A stretch of DNA of 7,571 bases, taken from Chlamydia trachomatis. GTDB lineage: Bacteria > Chlamydiota > Chlamydiia > Chlamydiales > 2-12-FULL-49-11. Shown here in pieces: positions 5,661 to 7,571 of the stretch. The notes below the pieces were generated by a model that worked only from the letters and a program-made list of their open reading frames with translations, made no database searches and was not told where the DNA came from. Made by a program: the position numbers and the translations under genes. The stretch covers positions 1-7,571 of the forward strand of contig CAMBTZ010000064.1 in NCBI GenBank assembly GCA_945870925.1, read 5' to 3'. Positions within the stretch are counted from its first letter, which is position 1, and each line of letters opens with the position of its first letter.

Positions 5661-6641
5661 TTTTGTTGAGCGAGTCCAAAGTCTTGTTTCTGCTAAGGTC
5701 TCATCAGATGAAAATTTTTCATAAAGATTTTTAAAGAGAACTTCTACTTCTTTTATTTTGATCGGTTTTAAAAGAAATCCATCAAATCCAATTTCTTTAT
5801 GAGTTCCGTAAAAACTTGAATTTGAAGTTGCTATAACAAACATAATGTGCGGCCATTTTTTACGCATTTCAATAATTGCGACAGAGCCATTCATGCGCTT
5901 CATCTGATCGTCAATTAGTACGATACCAATGTGATCGCCAAGTGAACCACCACCTGGGAAGGGTCTATTTAATAGTTCAATAGCAGATACACCATCATCA
6001 GCTGTAAGTATAGATTGACTGTCATCTGTTTTTGCAATATTTTTCATTAGTTTAGTGCCGAGTCTTAAATTCAGAGTTTCATCATCTACTAATAATACCG
6101 GAGTTTTTTTAAATATAAAATGCTGAGAAGCGGCAGCTGCGGGTTCAGTCGGTAATGCAAGAGGAGCGGCAATCGCCTCTTCAATCGGTAATATAGGTGG
6201 TACGGCAGCTGTTGTAACAGCTGGTAATTCAGAAAAGTCTGATGATCTTGCTCGAATTTTCTTAATGTGTCTCACTTCTTCAAGAAGCAATCTTTCATCT
6301 TCCTGAAGCTTGATTGTTTGAGTGGAAGTAGCGGGACTGCCTGGAGGAATTATTAGAGCATCGGACAATAATATTTGAGCTAAAGAAGAGATTGTTATTA
6401 ATTGATCGTGAATTTTAGGAGAGAGGACTTCCATGCTTGAACTACTATCAATTGAAGCCTTTCTAAGAGGTCTTGAAGTAGTTGGGGGTGTTGTAAACTC
6501 TAATAGACATTTTGCAACTTCACAAAGTCCTTCTGGGTTAGGCGAGATTGGATCTTCTGGATTTAGATTATTCGCTAAATAATCTTCAGCGGCAGAAAGA
6601 GGGGTTAATGTTCTTGAAAGGGGTCTTAAGATTCTTTCCAT
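5658..6641 (-). CDS. Response regulator with C-terminal receiver domain and unknown N-terminal region
   Basis: This 327-residue protein carries a complete receiver (REC) domain at residues 181-308. The acidic pair D186-D187 is in VLLVDDE, the phospho-acceptor D244 in VLIDDQM, S273 occupies the conserved Thr/Ser position, and K292 is in LLKP. All phosphorylation residues are present, so it should accept phosphate from a histidine kinase or phosphotransfer protein; no kinase is in the window. The usual proline after the DxxM segment is lysine here (DDQMKRMNG). Residues 1-60 contain several Pro/Ser/Thr-rich stretches, 75-130 are predicted helical (including EDERLLLEEVRHIKKIRAR, possibly coiled-coil) and 141-172 are a Pro/Ala-rich linker. 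No DNA-binding or enzymatic output domain is recognisable. REC at the C terminus is the reverse of the common layout. The ATG lacks a clear Shine-Dalgarno sequence. It is probably cytoplasmic and precedes the DUF502 gene by 41 bp. Confidence 0.88.
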   Translation of the reverse strand: MERILRPLSRTLTPLSAAEDYLANNLNPEDPISPNPEGLCEVAKCLLEFTTPPTTSRPLRKASIDSSSSMEVLSPKIHDQLITISSLAQILLSDALIIPPGSPATSTQTIKLQEDERLLLEEVRHIKKIRARSSDFSELPAVTTAAVPPILPIEEAIAAPLALPTEPAAAASQHFIFKKTPVLLVDDETLNLRLGTKLMKNIAKTDDSQSILTADDGVSAIELLNRPFPGGGSLGDHIGIVLIDDQMKRMNGSVAIIEMRKKWPHIMFVIATSNSSFYGTHKEIGFDGFLLKPIKIKEVEVLFKNLYEKFSSDETLAETRLWTRSTK

Positions 6642-6659
6642 AATGATACTCGATTGTTA

Positions 6660-6665
6660 AATATA
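6660..6665 (-). promoter_or_regulatory. Possible -10 element for the response-regulator gene
   Basis: The minus strand reads TATATT here, five of six bases of the -10 consensus, about 19 bases before the ATG at 6641. The -35 region is poor (TTGTTT with a short 15-base spacer is the best). The inverted repeat at 6672-6689 lies directly upstream, where a regulator would overlap the -35. Confidence 0.3.
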
Positions 6666-6671
6666 GCATTA

Positions 6672-6689
6672 ATCTTGATAAAACAAGAT
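6672..6689. repeat. Inverted repeat ATCTTG-6-CAAGAT between pgl and the response regulator
   Basis: Perfect six-base arms (6672-6677 and 6684-6689) are separated by ATAAAA. On the minus strand it lies just after pgl and before the response-regulator start. No T-run follows, so it is a weak terminator candidate; an operator for the response-regulator promoter is the other reading. Short AT-rich repeats like this also arise by chance. Confidence 0.25.
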
Positions 6690-6730
6690 ACTACAGCAGT
6701 TTTGAGTTACCCGCAATTTATATTTAAGAT

Positions 6731-7465
6731 TTAGTTAAGATTAAATAAAAGACTTGAAGCTTCTTTGTCGACTATCCATAGTGCTGGATGAGTATTAGTT
6801 CCGACTTGGCTTGAAGGTAATGAGTTTGTGGTTAAGATTTTTTTAAGAATTTCTTGCTTGCCTTTGCCTATTGCATAAAAGGTGATATTATGGGCCGAAT
6901 TGATAAGTGGGAAGGTAAATGTTATTCGAAAAGTTGTTTTTTGTGGAATTTCATTAGCTATGACAAGTTTATCTGTAATAAACAGCCCTTTTGTTCCGGG
7001 AAACAGAGATGCTGTATGACCATCTTCACCAACGCCTAGCATTATTAAATCAAAATTTCTACTAGCTAGTGTTTTGTTTATAATTGTTTCATATTCTGCA
7101 GCATCTGCTTTAAGATCTCCCTCACCTTTCATTCGAAAAATATGAAGAGGGTCTATTGCTAGCTGTGAAAAACCTGAATCCATTGCCATTTTATAGTTGC
7201 TGTCTGGGTGATCTGGGGGTACGGCACGCTCATCACTCCAGAAAAGAAAAACTTTTTTCCAGTCAATTGCATCTTTATAATTAAGGGCTAAGGTTTCAAA
7301 AATTTGTTTAGGAGTGGATCCACCTGATAATGCTACAAAAAAATTTCCGTGAGATTGAATTGCCTCTTTTGCGCATTTAATAAAATGTTCAGCTGCATAG
7401 GCAACAGTTTCCGATGCATTGCCGGGAACTACAACCTTTCTCCTGCTATCAATTGTTATGAACAA
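6731..7465 (-). CDS. pgl: 6-phosphogluconolactonase (DevB type)
   Basis: It hydrolyses 6-phosphogluconolactone to 6-phosphogluconate, the second step of the oxidative pentose phosphate pathway, in the cytoplasm. All family blocks are present over 244 residues: FFVALSGGSTP (42-52), KVFLFWSDERAVPPDHPDSNY (71-91), the LGVGEDGHTASLFPG block (143-157) with the conserved histidine H150 regarded as catalytic, and THPALWIVDKEAS near the end. Length is close to the usual 240-260. The start is notable: no ATG or GTG is available before residue 93, and an in-frame TAA lies five codons upstream of TTG 7463-7465, so TTG is the best start. It overlaps the last bases of the upstream gene (stop 7456-7458), implying translational coupling, and no strong Shine-Dalgarno sequence precedes it. 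An AGGAG sequence just inside the gene is not followed by a start codon. Confidence 0.95.
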   Translation of the reverse strand: MFITIDSRRKVVVPGNASETVAYAAEHFIKCAKEAIQSHGNFFVALSGGSTPKQIFETLALNYKDAIDWKKVFLFWSDERAVPPDHPDSNYKMAMDSGFSQLAIDPLHIFRMKGEGDLKADAAEYETIINKTLASRNFDLIMLGVGEDGHTASLFPGTKGLFITDKLVIANEIPQKTTFRITFTFPLINSAHNITFYAIGKGKQEILKKILTTNSLPSSQVGTNTHPALWIVDKEASSLLFNLN

Positions 7466-7571
7466 ATTGAACCCGGATTAAATTTTGAGATTAGTTTTAG
7501 CACTTCAATAAAACTACCCCTAGTTCCTTGGCTATAAATTTCATGAATTAGGGATTTTCCGGACATCTCTT
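7456..7571 (-). CDS. C-terminal end of a protein upstream of pgl, possibly OpcA-like G6PDH assembly protein (partial)
   Basis: The last 37 codons are visible, ending at TAA 7456-7458 inside the start of pgl; the gene runs out of the window. The end reads GKSLIHEIYSQGTRG followed by SFIEVLKLISKF and a short polar tail. A helix of the form LI-x-EI, a glycine turn, then F-x-EVL-x-L resembles how OpcA proteins end; OpcA activates glucose-6-phosphate dehydrogenase and is often encoded beside zwf and pgl. Zwf proteins usually close with a GP...DGR-x-W segment, which is absent, so Zwf itself is less likely. The overlap with pgl argues for one operon. Identification from 37 residues is weak; the presence of a coding region is better supported than its name. 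Confidence 0.45.
   Translation of the reverse strand, partial: EMSGKSLIHEIYSQGTRGSFIEVLKLISKFNPGSICS

Noticed and set aside
6854..7039. Plus-strand ORFs over pgl (also 7349-7537)
   Set aside because: They are antisense to pgl and the upstream gene and show no features of real genes.
1..7571. tRNA, rRNA, CRISPR array or riboswitch
   Set aside because: No cloverleaf, no regularly spaced repeats and no recognisable RNA core were seen on either strand. The only gene-poor stretch over 300 bases is the IS remnant.

Overview
The window is AT-rich (roughly 35-40% G+C by eye) and looks like accessory chromosome of a Gram-negative, host-associated bacterium. An environmental chlamydia (Parachlamydia/Simkania/Waddlia type) is my best guess. 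This rests on the AT-rich coding style, a eukaryote-like RING-finger protein with a membrane anchor, and a DevB-type 6-phosphogluconolactonase next to a second pentose-phosphate-type gene. Legionellales or another amoeba-associated lineage cannot be excluded. The organism is inferred, not shown.

Layout, left to right. Bases 1 to about 485 are the decayed 3' part of an ISAs1-family insertion sequence: a terminal repeat beginning CAGGGGC at base 1 and a minus-strand transposase remnant with an in-frame stop and a missing 5' half. Next is a short plus-strand ORF (497-727) whose 5' end abuts the IS junction, so it may be a truncated host gene. Its stop codon overlaps the stop of the next gene. 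A minus-strand cluster follows, transcribed 4353 to 724: a RING-type zinc-finger protein with a C-terminal membrane anchor, an exported beta-lactamase-fold serine hydrolase with DUF3471-like tail repeats, and an N-terminally anchored glycosyltransferase. The gaps of 43 and 68 bp make co-transcription plausible.

A 152-bp divergent intergenic region (4354-4505) holds a good extended -10 promoter for a plus-strand orphan gene (4506-5015) of unknown function. That gene converges on, and overlaps by 11 bp, a minus-strand DUF502 membrane protein (5005-5616). The DUF502 gene lies 41 bp downstream of an unusual response regulator (5658-6641) whose receiver domain is at the C terminus, behind an unknown N-terminal region and a Pro/Ala-rich linker. 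The right end carries pgl (6-phosphogluconolactonase, 6731-7465), which begins at a TTG codon inside the end of an upstream gene. Only the last 37 codons of that gene are visible; they suggest an OpcA-like G6PDH assembly protein rather than Zwf itself.

Functionally, pgl and its upstream partner are housekeeping oxidative pentose-phosphate genes. The response regulator and DUF502 gene form a possible signalling/membrane pair. The RING, serine hydrolase and glycosyltransferase cluster with its divergent orphan looks like accessory, possibly host-interaction or cell-envelope, content beside a dead mobile element. The RING protein is the most interesting object: all eight candidate zinc ligands are present, in a spacing typical of eukaryotic RING fingers, on a protein that could anchor in a membrane by its tail.
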